Numbered from the stretch's first letter, positions 54,399 to 62,775 are shown. The stretch is 64,000 nucleotides of DNA from CBDCVN01 sp965223045 (GCA_965223045.1 CBDCVN010000013.1:806001-870000), one strand, 5' to 3'. The notes: generated from the letters alone by a model not told the origin. A program made the numbers and translations.

Positions 54399-55527
54399 CT
54401 AACTACCGGGACAAAAGTTAAGAGAAGAAGATTCAGCATAGAAATATGCTGAGCTGAAATGGAAAAAGCAAAGGCAGATCAACTAAAGGACAAACTAAAA
54501 GAAGCAAATATAAAACTACATGGAGCAAGACTAAACTTCATGTCTCGTTTCATAATGGCGATGATGGCAGTTAGAACAGTAAGTCTATCAAGAGTAGCAA
54601 GTGTGCTCAACGGTGCAGTAGAGATTGCATCAAACGAAAAACGTATCAAACGCTTCTTCTCAGAAGTAGAAATTGAAGGAGAGTGGTTAGCTAAATGTGT
54701 GCTAACTTGGTTACCTAAAGGACCTTACTTACTCAGTTTAGATCGGACTAACTGGAAACTGGGCAGCATAGACATCAACATTCTGATGTTAGGAGTTGTA
54801 TATAAAGGCATGGCTTTCCCTTTGCTGTGGACAGTTTTACCACATGCCGGTAACAGTAACACCACAGAGCGTCTAGCACTCATTGATAGATTGCTAGAAA
54901 TATTAGGTCATGAAGATATTGAAGCACTGGTGGCTGATCGTGAGTTCACTGGAAAAGACTGGTTTGAAGGGCTTAAAGAAAGACGAATCAGTTTTGTTAT
55001 GCGCCTTAGGAATAACACTTTAATAGGTTGCAAGGGAAGGAATAGACCAGCTAGTGAAAGATACAAGCATCTCAAGGAGGGTGAGGTGTATGTACATTCA
55101 AAGCGTTGTAGAGTACTTGGCAATCGCTTATACATAGCAGTTACCAGAGCTCCTGATGGAGAGCTAGTGGTAGTTGCCACTACATCAAAGGTTAAAAAGG
55201 CTTTAGAGAGATATGCTAAGAGGTGGGGAATAGAAACGTTGTTTGGGGCTTTAAAAAGGAGGGGTTTCAATCTTGAGGATACACATGTGAGCATCACATC
55301 ACGTTTGGACACATTGCTAGCTCTACTAACATTAGCATTTACTTGGGCATACTTATTGGGCATATGGCTTCATGAGCAAAGGCCTCTGAAACTTAAGAAG
55401 CATGGTTATGCTCCTAAAAGCATATTTAGACGTGGTTTTGAATTTCTTCAAAGTGTTATTGTTGCTGTTCTGGGCGAGGCTAAATACTCTTTCAGTTTTT
55501 GCCTCCATGTTTTGTCCCCGTAGTTAG
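54399..55527 (+). mobile_element. IS4-like insertion sequence, 1129 bp, 9-bp target duplication
   Basis: Ends CTAACTACCGGGACAAAA (left) and CTAACTACGGGGACAAAA (right, read inward). Flanked by AAGAAAAAT at 54390-54398 and 55528-55536. A CAGCATA-GAAA-TATGCTG hairpin (54434-54451) stands 7 nt before the transposase ATG, of the kind that can block translation of read-through transcripts. Confidence 0.92.
54459..55523 (+). CDS. IS4-family transposase
   Basis: The 354 residues carry the IS4 signature: Asp in SLDRTNW, Asp in ALVADREFTGKDW, and the YREK motif in YAKRWGIETLFGALKRRGF. Intact frame; the stop lies 4 bp inside the right end. Probably active. Confidence 0.92.
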   Translation: MEKAKADQLKDKLKEANIKLHGARLNFMSRFIMAMMAVRTVSLSRVASVLNGAVEIASNEKRIKRFFSEVEIEGEWLAKCVLTWLPKGPYLLSLDRTNWKLGSIDINILMLGVVYKGMAFPLLWTVLPHAGNSNTTERLALIDRLLEILGHEDIEALVADREFTGKDWFEGLKERRISFVMRLRNNTLIGCKGRNRPASERYKHLKEGEVYVHSKRCRVLGNRLYIAVTRAPDGELVVVATTSKVKKALERYAKRWGIETLFGALKRRGFNLEDTHVSITSRLDTLLALLTLAFTWAYLLGIWLHEQRPLKLKKHGYAPKSIFRRGFEFLQSVIVAVLGEAKYSFSFCLHVLSP

Positions 55528-56079
55528 AAGAAAAATACTGATTGATGCTACAGAAAGGAAACATAGACGCCCTAGTGAAGAAGAAAAGCAGGAGGAGCTA
55601 TATAGTGGAAAAAAGAAGGGGCACACGGTAAAAAACACAATAATAGCAACAGGAAGAAAGGTAATAATCTATGTAGGAAGGACATTTGCTGGGCGGAGAC
55701 ATGACTATGGGATGTTTAAGGAGGAGTTTCCACCTAAACAAGGCTGGCTGAAAGAGGAGGGAAAAAGAGCAAATCTAGACTCAGGTTATCAAGGTATAAA
55801 CAAGGATTATGGGATAGGAGCAGCGATACCAAAGAAAAAGCCAAGGAAGAGTAAAAAGAATCCTAATCCAGAGCTAACAGAAGCAGAGAAGGAGAGGAAT
55901 AAAAGGCTGGGCAAAGCAAGGATATATGTAGAACATGCCATAGGAGGTATGAAACGCTTTAATATACTAGTGCATGCCTTTCGGAATCGCAAGACAGGTT
56001 TTGCAGATAGCGTTATAGCTGTCTGTGGGGGGCTTTGGAATTTTTTGATTGTTTAAACTATTTATTTCCGAACAACTCT

Positions 56080-56380
56080 GTTATAATCAAGTGCCCTCAA
56101 TTCTGTTTGGTATGTTAACCCCATAGCCAAACCAATTACATACATATAAAAACGGGTTAAAACTGAACATTTTGTATAGAGGGATTCTTGATGGATATCA
56201 TGCGCTGAACAACTAAAAAATCTTAAGAGTAAATGTCCAAAACTAAGCCGTTTAAAGTAGACACTTTGCACTTTACCAGAGAGTTTGTTGGTGAAGTGCT
56301 GGTGATGTTAAGTCGATAGCATATATTGTAGTAGTTGATTTGTGTGTACCTTCTTTCATTCCTCACGCCAGCTACTACCA
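56080..56380. other. Inter-IS spacer, left part, with a fragment of repeat family 3
   Basis: No gene seen. AACGGGTTAAAACTGAACAT at 56151-56170 is a partial copy of repeat family 3. Confidence 0.4.
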
Positions 56381-56384
56381 CGCC

Positions 56385-56670
56385 TGCCTAAAAGAGTGCC
56401 CCTTGCTTTAGTTATGGGGGTGAATTTTAGGAATTTTTCAGAGAAAAATTTTTCTTTGTCATGCAACAACACCTCCTAAAATGTTATTATTAATTTGTGC
56501 TTAATTGCACGGCGACAGGGCGCTGTCGCTTGGATTAGACGCCGTAAGACGGAACTCTATTCTGCAAGTGTTGCTTGACTCCTCAGAATCCCCTGCTTTT
56601 TTGCTTTAGCGAAAAAGTTTGAGCTTAGGCTCAAATCTTTAGACATGGGGTATGCGTCAAAAGTTTTCTT
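56385..56670 (+). ncRNA. Structured RNA-like region resembling an IS200/IS605 end with omega RNA
   Basis: Hairpins in series: GCGACA/TGTCGC (from about 56512), CCGTAAGACGG (about 56542), then the right-end-like GAATCCCC at about 56588 followed by CTTTTTTGC-TTTA-GCGAAAAAG and TTTGAGC-TTAG-GCTCAAA. A left-end-like CCCCTTGCTTTAGTTATGGGG lies near 56398. The GAATCCCC plus hairpin layout is what TnpB-element right ends look like. No TnpB frame is present, so it would be a non-autonomous remnant. Identification is by motif style only. Confidence 0.35.
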
Positions 56671-56740
56671 AATAATCCTTCTTTATCTAGTTCCATAAAC
56701 CAAAAATATTATGGTAAAGTTATAATCAGTACTCCGCAAA

Positions 56741-56899
56741 ATGAAGAAAAAACTGAAAAATCGCCCTCAAATAGATTTTGCTTATCTATTAAATTTGCGT
56801 GTAGGACGATTTAATATCATCGTGAATCCTAACTATAAGTATCTTATTGAGAATCCTTTATCACGATTGCGAACTACTGATAATACTAGAATCAACTAA
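56741..56899 (+). CDS. Candidate small protein (52 aa)
   Basis: ATG 56741 opens MKKKLKNRPQIDFAYLLNLR, continuing NPNYKYLIENPLSRLR to a TAA. Composition is protein-like and basic. The 3' end overlaps the convergent small gene by 39 bp, so probably only one of them is real. No family recognised. Confidence 0.3.
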   Translation: MKKKLKNRPQIDFAYLLNLRVGRFNIIVNPNYKYLIENPLSRLRTTDNTRIN

Positions 56900-57088
56900 T
56901 CTAGGAGACTTTTGCAAAGCACTATAAATCTGTAGTGTTTTAAGATAAGCATCTTCTAAAAGGACGCCTTTATCTCTTTGTTCTTGGTAAAATTGAACCA
57001 TTTTTACTGCTAAATCATCATCTTCATAAGAATCAAACTTTTCAATAACTTCAAAATCGTTTTTGGGTATCCTGTATCCTTGTTTCAT
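56861..57088 (-). CDS. Small hypothetical protein (75 aa)
   Basis: Start at ATG 57088, which has GAAAGG 10 nt upstream, preferred over the in-frame ATG at 57112. The protein is helical and charged (DFEVIEKFDSYEDDDLAVKM, FYQEQRDKGVLLEDAYLKTL), like small antitoxins or accessory proteins, but no family is recognised and no partner gene is adjacent. It lies between the two inverted ISL2-like copies. Confidence 0.5.
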   Translation of the reverse strand: MKQGYRIPKNDFEVIEKFDSYEDDDLAVKMVQFYQEQRDKGVLLEDAYLKTLQIYSALQKSPRLVDSSIISSSQS

Positions 57089-57132
57089 TTTGATCGTGCC
57101 TTTCTTTATCATAATTTCTGTCTAACATTATT

Positions 57133-58135
57133 AGAGTTGTTCGGAAATAAATAGTTTAAACAATCAAAAAATTCCAAAGCCCCCCACAGACAGCTATAAC
57201 GCTATCTGCAAAACCTGTCTTGCGATTCCGAAAGGCATGCACTAGTATATTAAAGCGTTTCATACCTCCTATGGCATGTTCTACATATATCCTTGCTTTG
57301 CCCAGCCTTTTATTCCTCTCCTTCTCTGCTTCTGTTAGCTCTGGATTAGGATTCTTTTTACTCTTCCTTGGCTTTTTCTTTGGTATCGCTGCTCCTATCC
57401 CATAATCCTTGTTTATACCTTGATAACCTGAGTCTAGATTTGCTCTTTTTCCCTCCTCTTTCAGCCAGCCTTGTTTAGGTGGAAACTCCTCCTTAAACAT
57501 CCCATAGTCATGTCTCCGCCCAGCAAATGTCCTTCCTACATAGATTATTACCTTTCTTCCTGTTGCTATTATTGTGTTTTTTACCGTGTGCCCCTTCTTT
57601 TTTCCACTATATAGCTCCTCCTGCTTTTCTTCTTCACTAGGGCGTCTATGTTTCCTTTCTGTAGCATCAATCAGTATTTTTCTTGCTTCTTCAAGCGCTT
57701 CTTTTAACTCCTCAGGTGTATTGAACTCTCTCTTAGGCAACATACCTAATTTTGCCAAGGCTGCTGAGAGAATTGGCAGCAGCTTATGTACCCAATAGTG
57801 TGCACTGGAACGAGACATATCAAACTTCTCTGCTAATTCATCCATTGTAGGATAACTTTTCAGGTAGTAGAGAATAAATTCGAGTTTGTGTTTAGTAGAA
57901 GGAAGTTTACTTTTTCTTCCTCCTCCCCTAGATCGTTCTCTTTCCCCTTTAGCTTGTTGTTCTTCATAGTCTTTTTGACTTTGCTCCTCATATACCTCTT
58001 CAAACACTGTCTCTAACTCATTTATCTTTTCTTCAGGCAAACCTGTCAAGGCTCTTACTTGTCTGTCACTTCTGGTTTTGAAAACTACCATACTAGCTAC
58101 TATTTTAGCTGATTTGGCTATTTCCGAACAACTCT
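57133..58135 (-). mobile_element. ISL2-like element copy B, complete, 1003 bp
   Basis: Ends AGAGTTGTTCGGAAATA at 57133 and its inverse ending at 58135, flanked by ATT at 57130-57132 and 58136-58138. Inverted relative to copy A. Different target duplications show the two inserted independently. Confidence 0.92.
57156..58091 (-). CDS. ISL2-like (IS5 family) transposase
   Basis: The 311 residues have an HTH_Tnp_4-type N-terminus (KLEFILYYLKSYPTMDELAE) and a DDE_Tnp_4 core: Asp142 in LIDATERKHRRP, Asp in ANLDSGYQG, Glu in RIYVEHAIGGMKRF. Intact, so presumably active, and able to act on copy A. Confidence 0.93.
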   Translation of the reverse strand: MVVFKTRSDRQVRALTGLPEEKINELETVFEEVYEEQSQKDYEEQQAKGERERSRGGGRKSKLPSTKHKLEFILYYLKSYPTMDELAEKFDMSRSSAHYWVHKLLPILSAALAKLGMLPKREFNTPEELKEALEEARKILIDATERKHRRPSEEEKQEELYSGKKKGHTVKNTIIATGRKVIIYVGRTFAGRRHDYGMFKEEFPPKQGWLKEEGKRANLDSGYQGINKDYGIGAAIPKKKPRKSKKNPNPELTEAEKERNKRLGKARIYVEHAIGGMKRFNILVHAFRNRKTGFADSVIAVCGGLWNFLIV

Positions 58136-58177
58136 ATTAATTAGTATCAATAACGAAATAATTATTTTTAGTTTTTA

Positions 58178-58212
58178 TTTTATGAATAATGTTAACGTTT
58201 TGATTCATAAAA
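58178..58212. repeat. 10-bp perfect hairpin in the IS spacer
   Basis: TTTTATGAAT (58178-58187) and ATTCATAAAA (58203-58212), 15-nt loop. Could be an AT-rich terminator or a remnant of an element end. No gene seen in 58136-58354. Confidence 0.4.
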
Positions 58213-58360
58213 CAGGAGTTTGAGCTGAAATTTTAATGTCTATGGGGATATTGTTAAATCCTTACAAGGCATCAGAGTGTTCGGTCAAAGCAAGTTTTTA
58301 GCTTTTTGCCAGCCTCAGTTTGAGCTTCTCTGAAACTTAGCTCAGGATGTTCAATTAGAT

Positions 58361-58896
58361 CGCATTTTGTCATCAAAAAGCAGGGGTTTTGACCCCCAAA
58401 ATCTCGTGCTGTTTGAGGTTTTAGGGCAAAATTAAAATTTATAAAAAATGGCTACACACTGACCCCCATCAGGCCTAGAGCATATTTCTGCCCTCCGTTT
58501 GGAACAGTGTTCCAGCAAATGAACATTTCGCCAGTCCTAATTCCACTTCTGGCCGTCAGGTTAAGTGTTTTAGCTACCCTCGCAAGTGCCTGACCTTTTC
58601 CCCAATTCTTCTTGTATTTCTTTAATAATGATCCTGAACGTTTTTGTATGTGTCCTTGGACATAATCCCGAAGGTGGATGCCATGCATTATACCTACAGC
58701 CTTACCTGTTTGGATACACTGGACTTTAAAATGTGTATTTATCGTAGCAGACATCAGTGGCTATACTATAAAAAATAAAACCTTGCTGTGTCAAGGATAT
58801 GCTATGGCTACTTGAAAAAAGCAAAAAAATCATGATATCGACTTTGGTAACAGGGTTTTTAGAGGCAAAAGTGGCGTTTTTTGGGTACAACTTGCG
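58361..58896 (-). mobile_element. Internally deleted IS1634-like element, 536 bp
   Basis: Both ends match the complete element at 25633-27513 (CGCAAGTTGTA and CGCATTTTGTCATC). Flanked by TTAGAT at 58355-58360 and 58897-58902, a perfect 6-bp duplication. The transposase middle is gone. Being diverged from the full copy, it comes from a related, not identical, parent. Confidence 0.88.
58452..58754 (-). CDS. Fused remnant of the IS1634-like transposase (100 aa)
   Basis: One open frame joins the transposase N-terminus (MSATINTHFKVQCIQTGKAV, like MATTNNMHLEIQYANTDKPV of the full copy) to its C-terminus (FICWNTVPNGGQKYALGLMG, like FYRNTVPDEEQKYILDLMG). All catalytic residues are lost. The promoter (TTGACA, 18 bp, TATAGT) and start remain, so the peptide could be made. 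The retained frame suggests either recent deletion or a role such as interfering with the full transposase. Confidence 0.6.
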   Translation of the reverse strand: MSATINTHFKVQCIQTGKAVGIMHGIHLRDYVQGHIQKRSGSLLKKYKKNWGKGQALARVAKTLNLTARSGIRTGEMFICWNTVPNGGQKYALGLMGVSV

Positions 58897-58902
58897 TTAG
58901 AT

Positions 58903-59327
58903 ATTCTCTGACTTTTCCAAAAGCATTTATCAAGAGTATGAACTAAAAATAACCTTGTTTAGAACATATCTAAACAACTAAAAGGTGGTAGAGTATCTGA
59001 TCAAGCGATGCTTATAGGCAATTGGATTTATGCCTTTGTGCAAAGCAATTTCAAGGTGCACAAACCATGATAAATTATAATTATGTCTACCCCTTCATAC
59101 TCAAATATTATTTCCAGCACGAAATCTCTGAAGTGCTACCAGTTTAATATATCCCAAGAGACACCCATTTCTAAGAGCCTTAAATTGGATGTTTCCTTGT
59201 ATTAACTTAAAGCTAGAGCAGCTCTTAAAAATCAGAATATAATCAACTAGTGGAAGTCTTGTTCCCTGCTGTGCAATTTTTATGGTATGTGATCTCAATA
59301 GCTTAGCGACCTCAGCACCCCTAAGCC
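58903..59327. other. Spacer with possible gene remnants
   Basis: A plus-strand stretch (about 58965-59070) reads KQLKGGRVSDQAMLIGNWIY and ends at a stop, coding-like without a start. A 65-codon minus-strand frame (59101-59298) has no supporting signal. No intact gene seen. Confidence 0.3.
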
Positions 59328-59951
59328 TTAAAGCAGCAGCAGAACAAATCCTAAAATCACGAAAACCAAAGTAAATGAAGCAATTCCTATTGTAAGAGCT
59401 TTAGCTAAAATACAGGAAATAAGATTTAAATGCTCTTTGAGACTTAGAGACCTTTCAATATAGGTTGAAAAAACATTTATAGGGCCAAGGAAAGTTTTTC
59501 TTAAGGGGATTAAGAAGATGTCTGTAGAGGTAAGACTTTTAGCATTAATTGGTGAGTTTTTTGAGGTTCTTTGCAAATTCTTTCTGGGTTTAATTTTTAG
59601 GATGAGACTTTTGAAAAATTTGAAAATCGCTAGGAATCCTAGAGTTAAGGTTAGGAACTGCCTTTTAAGGTAAAGGTAGGTGGAGCTTATTGACTTGATT
59701 AGCGAATTTTCATTTGGAAATTTTGCTTTGTGACGTTTAGGTTTAGGAGAAAGCTCTTCAAGGTTGGTTAGAAAAACACTTGTGTTAATGAGTTCTTTAA
59801 TGTCAGTTGGTGGAGCATTTGAGGGTTTTTGTACACCTTTTCTGATTCTAGCTTTCATGGGCAAATTTCTGAATAACTTGTGAATGTTAGAAGCCATTGA
59901 TTTGGGTAATAAATTTCTAAGTAGAAATTTTGTTTTGTGATCACGTAACAT
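59328..59951 (-). CDS. Hypothetical basic protein with an internal duplication
   Basis: The 207 residues contain two diverged copies of a unit: HKTKF...KARIRKGVQKPS-NAPPTDIKELINTSVFL and HKAKF...KIKPRKNLQRTS-KNSPINAKSLTSTDIFL. The C-terminus is hydrophobic (about 185-207), probably a membrane anchor. No family recognised; Ile/Lys-rich composition differs from native neighbours and no CTCGAG site occurs, so it may be foreign. Confidence 0.45.
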   Translation of the reverse strand: MLRDHKTKFLLRNLLPKSMASNIHKLFRNLPMKARIRKGVQKPSNAPPTDIKELINTSVFLTNLEELSPKPKRHKAKFPNENSLIKSISSTYLYLKRQFLTLTLGFLAIFKFFKSLILKIKPRKNLQRTSKNSPINAKSLTSTDIFLIPLRKTFLGPINVFSTYIERSLSLKEHLNLISCILAKALTIGIASFTLVFVILGFVLLLL

Positions 59952-60163
59952 AATATTTATATTTAAAAATATAAAATAACAAAAAACTTACACTTTTCTC
60001 AAAAGCACTAAAAAGTAAAATGATTAAGGTTACAAAAATACGACTTTGACTTCGATAAACTTTGTAATAAGAACAATATTAATCTAGCCTTTAAGTAATC
60101 CCACCCTCACAAAACGATGCGTTAATAATTTACATAATTTTGCGCAAAATCAAATTAATTATT
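59952..60163. other. AT-rich spacer, no gene seen
   Basis: Very A+T-rich, no coding frame or strong structure supported. Confidence 0.4.
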
Positions 60164-60290
60164 AGAGTGGTTCTGAAACAGCAAAAAAGGGAGTAATATC
60201 ATATTATTTAAAGAATGCTAAGTATCAAGAGAGATAAAGACAGATGAAAAGCCTAACAGGATTAAGTAAGACTTAAAATAGCTAAGGTTG
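60164..60290 (+). mobile_element. Decayed left end of an ISL2-like element
   Basis: AGAGTGGTTCTGAAACAGC resembles the ISL2 copies' end AGAGTTGTTCGGAAATAGC; further in, ATGAAAAGCCTAACAGGATT (60243) gives MKSLTGLSK, like RALTGLPEE in the transposase. The remainder is lost. Confidence 0.45.
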
Positions 60291-60385
60291 AACCAACATT
60301 CAAGTCTACAAAGAATGTCAACAAAAAGCTTTATAAAGAGTTGGCAGTGAGGATACCACTACAAGTCATTTGATTCAGAAATATT

Positions 60386-61309
60386 ATGTCACTAACAAGT
60401 GTAATAGGTATGAAAGTTGGTCACTGGAGCAACCTAGAGGCAGGAACAGGTTGTACAGTACTGCTATGTCCACCAGAAGGTTGTGTGGCTTCAGGGTCAG
60501 TTCGTGGTGGCGCACCTGGCACACGAGAGACAGCCCTTTTAGAACCTGAGAAAATGGTTGATCGTATTCATGGAATAGTGTTAAGTGGTGGCAGTGCTTT
60601 TGGCTTAGCTAGTGCCGAAGGAGTTATGCAATATCTCTATGAACAAAACATAGGTTTTGTAACTCCATTTATGAAAGTGCCTATAGTGCCTGCAGCTGTC
60701 ATTTTTGATTATAAGATAGATGTTGCCTATAAATCAGCAATATGGCCAAGTGCTGAAGCAGGATATATAGCGGCTAAAACAGCATCTAGTGAATCTGTGA
60801 AAAGTGGTCGTATAGGAGCAGGTACAGGTGCAACCTGTGGCAAGTATTTAGGGAACACTGCCAATTATCAGTTTGGTGGTTTGGGTACAGCCTCCACACA
60901 AATTGGTGAAGTGATAGTAGCTGCTCTTAGTGTCAATAATCCTATAGGAGATATTATCAATCCTGACACGAGCGAGGTCGTTGCAGGGGCAATTTTATCT
61001 GATGGCAGCCGCCCTACAAGAGGACTAACAGAAAGTTTTACTAGTTTTGCTGGCACAAATACTACCTTGGTAGTAGTAGTTACCAATGCTATATTAAGCA
61101 AAGCGAAGGCTAAATCTTTAGCTGAGGGTGTACATGCTGGTATAGCTAGGGCAATACGTCCCTCACACACTCCTTTTGATGGTGATTGTAGTTTTGTATT
61201 GAGTACTTGCCAAGTTAAACCTTTACCACTTCTTGTGCTTGCTACTGCTGTTCAAGAAGTAGTGATTTCTGCTATTTTAGCAGGTGCAAGGGCTGCAACG
61301 ACAGTTTAA
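60386..61309 (+). CDS. S58 (DmpA/P1) self-processing peptidase
   Basis: The 307 residues match short S58 peptidases: VIGMKVGHWSNLEAGTGCTV at the start, RGGAPGTRET, IVLSGGSAFGLASAEGVMQ, RIGAGTGATCGK, and the predicted processing site in GTNTTLVVVVTNA (about 224), where the Thr after Asn would be the nucleophile. Family members are L-aminopeptidases, D-Ala-esterase/amidases or beta-peptidases; specificity here is unknown. Its last 4 bp overlap the convergent M1 gene. Confidence 0.9.
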   Translation: MSLTSVIGMKVGHWSNLEAGTGCTVLLCPPEGCVASGSVRGGAPGTRETALLEPEKMVDRIHGIVLSGGSAFGLASAEGVMQYLYEQNIGFVTPFMKVPIVPAAVIFDYKIDVAYKSAIWPSAEAGYIAAKTASSESVKSGRIGAGTGATCGKYLGNTANYQFGGLGTASTQIGEVIVAALSVNNPIGDIINPDTSEVVAGAILSDGSRPTRGLTESFTSFAGTNTTLVVVVTNAILSKAKAKSLAEGVHAGIARAIRPSHTPFDGDCSFVLSTCQVKPLPLLVLATAVQEVVISAILAGARAATTV

Positions 61310-62769
61310 AAATTAAACCACTCACTTTGCAAATCAAGGGAAGAAATTTTGCAATCACAGTGCTCTTCAGCCAATGCAAAGAAATCTTCGCTGGTAACAA
61401 TTCCCCATTTATTATTTTGATAATAGGATTGCAAAAAACAGTTGAAAGTAATCTCACCTATTTGATTAGCCAAACTCTCTAAAACCAATACACCTAGACC
61501 ATAAATTACGCTACTATACTCATTGCTGCTGTAGTATTCAACAGGCTTATTGATGGGAAGACTGACATTATGTATATTTGCCCAGCGCCTTTCTAGTGAA
61601 TCACGAAAATCCAAGTAACCCTGTTTACCATACTGATCTTTGTAGTAAAGCCAAGTAGCAAATTGGGTTAAAACTTCATCTAGCCAAGGTTCATTTACTT
61701 GATCGTTACCTATTATGCTATAAAACCACTGATGCCCTACCTCATGAGCAATTACACTTTCAAGTAAATTTTGATCAGTTGTCTCATAAAGATTACTACT
61801 TATACCAACTATGCCCGGAAATTCCACACCCAGTGCAGAGGTAGGCAAAGGAACTATATCAAATTCTGTAAAGGGATACTTACCAAAACGAGTGTTAAAG
61901 CTTTCTAAGGCCCCTAGTGTGTAACTAAGTATTTGTCTATTATTTGCTTTTGTTGGCAGAACATAATAACTAACCACTCTAGTCTTGCCAATAGTGGTTT
62001 CAATCGCTTGAAAGTTCTTGCTAGCAGCAAGGAAAACATCTCTTACAGGACCAGCAGCAATAGTAAGCAATTTTTCATTCCCTCTTTTTTTATTTTTGAT
62101 TAGTCGGCCTGTGCTTGCCAACACCATATCTTTAGGCATATTAACTTCTAGCAAGAAGAAACTACTTTCAGCAAAAAGCATATCTCCATGTGGTGATGGA
62201 ATAGACAATACCCAACCAAGCTCAGGGTCTTGCACTGCTAAGGTAGGGTAAATATGGGCTAGGGAAAGAATCTCTTTATCAAAAGCAAGAAGATTATAGT
62301 TTCGCTTGTTTTTAGGCAATTTAATAGTAAATTCAAAGTAGACAGTGTTGGCTTTGCCTTGAGCAAGTGGCTCAAAAAGGTCTATACGAAGTAAAGTATT
62401 TTCACTTTCATAGGTTGGGGAAATAGTTTGACCATTTAACTCGAGTCGACTAAGTACAACCTGACCTCCTAACAAATTAGGTAAAAGATAAAAATACAGT
62501 TTCTCAGTAGGGTGATTTTGTTTGTTAAAGACACGCACCTCTTGTTTAGCACTTATTTGATTTACATCTGTAATATCAAGAACTATATGGTAAACAGTTG
62601 CTAAAGGTAGCTCAGCTAAAATTGACCGTTCACTTTCGATGAGTCCTACTTTAAAAGAGGTTCTTTCATCCCAAGAAACGTCAAAAAGGCGAGGAGAAGT
62701 AGTAGCTAGAGTCATACCTAAATTGAGTGCTAATAAAAGATAAAAATACCTTGCTGGGATTGCTAGCAT
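61306..62769 (-). CDS. M1-family zinc aminopeptidase, secreted
   Basis: The 487 residues have a signal peptide (MLAIPARYFYLLLALNLGMTLA), an N-terminal beta-domain, and the metallopeptidase motif HEVGHQWFYSIIGNDQVNEP (HEXXH near 341-345, distal Glu in VNEPWLDEV). The usual GAMEN exopeptidase motif is replaced by VEFPGIVG, so substrate binding differs from classical aminopeptidase N. TAAAAT stands 6 nt before the ATG, again a leaderless arrangement. Divergent from ypdA. Confidence 0.88.
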   Translation of the reverse strand: MLAIPARYFYLLLALNLGMTLATTSPRLFDVSWDERTSFKVGLIESERSILAELPLATVYHIVLDITDVNQISAKQEVRVFNKQNHPTEKLYFYLLPNLLGGQVVLSRLELNGQTISPTYESENTLLRIDLFEPLAQGKANTVYFEFTIKLPKNKRNYNLLAFDKEILSLAHIYPTLAVQDPELGWVLSIPSPHGDMLFAESSFFLLEVNMPKDMVLASTGRLIKNKKRGNEKLLTIAAGPVRDVFLAASKNFQAIETTIGKTRVVSYYVLPTKANNRQILSYTLGALESFNTRFGKYPFTEFDIVPLPTSALGVEFPGIVGISSNLYETTDQNLLESVIAHEVGHQWFYSIIGNDQVNEPWLDEVLTQFATWLYYKDQYGKQGYLDFRDSLERRWANIHNVSLPINKPVEYYSSNEYSSVIYGLGVLVLESLANQIGEITFNCFLQSYYQNNKWGIVTSEDFFALAEEHCDCKISSLDLQSEWFNF

Positions 62770-62775
62770 CTGTCC

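Larger units (their letters stand above)
53983..56056 (+). pseudogene. ISL2-like transposase split by an IS4-like insertion
   Basis: The first 139 residues (53983-54402) with the HTH (MDELAEKFDMSRSSAHYWV) end at EEARKI; the remainder, from LIDATERKHRRP with the first catalytic Asp, resumes at about 55528 and ends 56056. The intervening IS4-like element splits the DDE domain from the HTH. Non-functional as it stands, restorable by precise excision. Confidence 0.9.
53939..56079 (+). mobile_element. ISL2-like (IS5 family) element copy A, interrupted by an IS4-like element
   Basis: Inverted repeats AGAGTTGTTCGGAAATA at 53939-53955 and their inverse at 56063-56079, flanked by GTT on both sides (3-bp target duplication). 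Removing the 1129-bp insertion and its 9-bp duplication leaves 1003 bp, the same length as copy B. Protein differs from copy B at residue 37 (Arg versus Gln). Confidence 0.9.

Noticed and set aside
53939..58135. The two inverted ISL2-like copies as a composite transposon
   Set aside because: Each copy has its own 3-bp duplication (GTT and ATT), which points to independent insertions; no outer duplication is shared.
59101..59298. 65-codon minus-strand frame
   Set aside because: No start signals, no recognisable sequence; kept only as a remark in the spacer entry.
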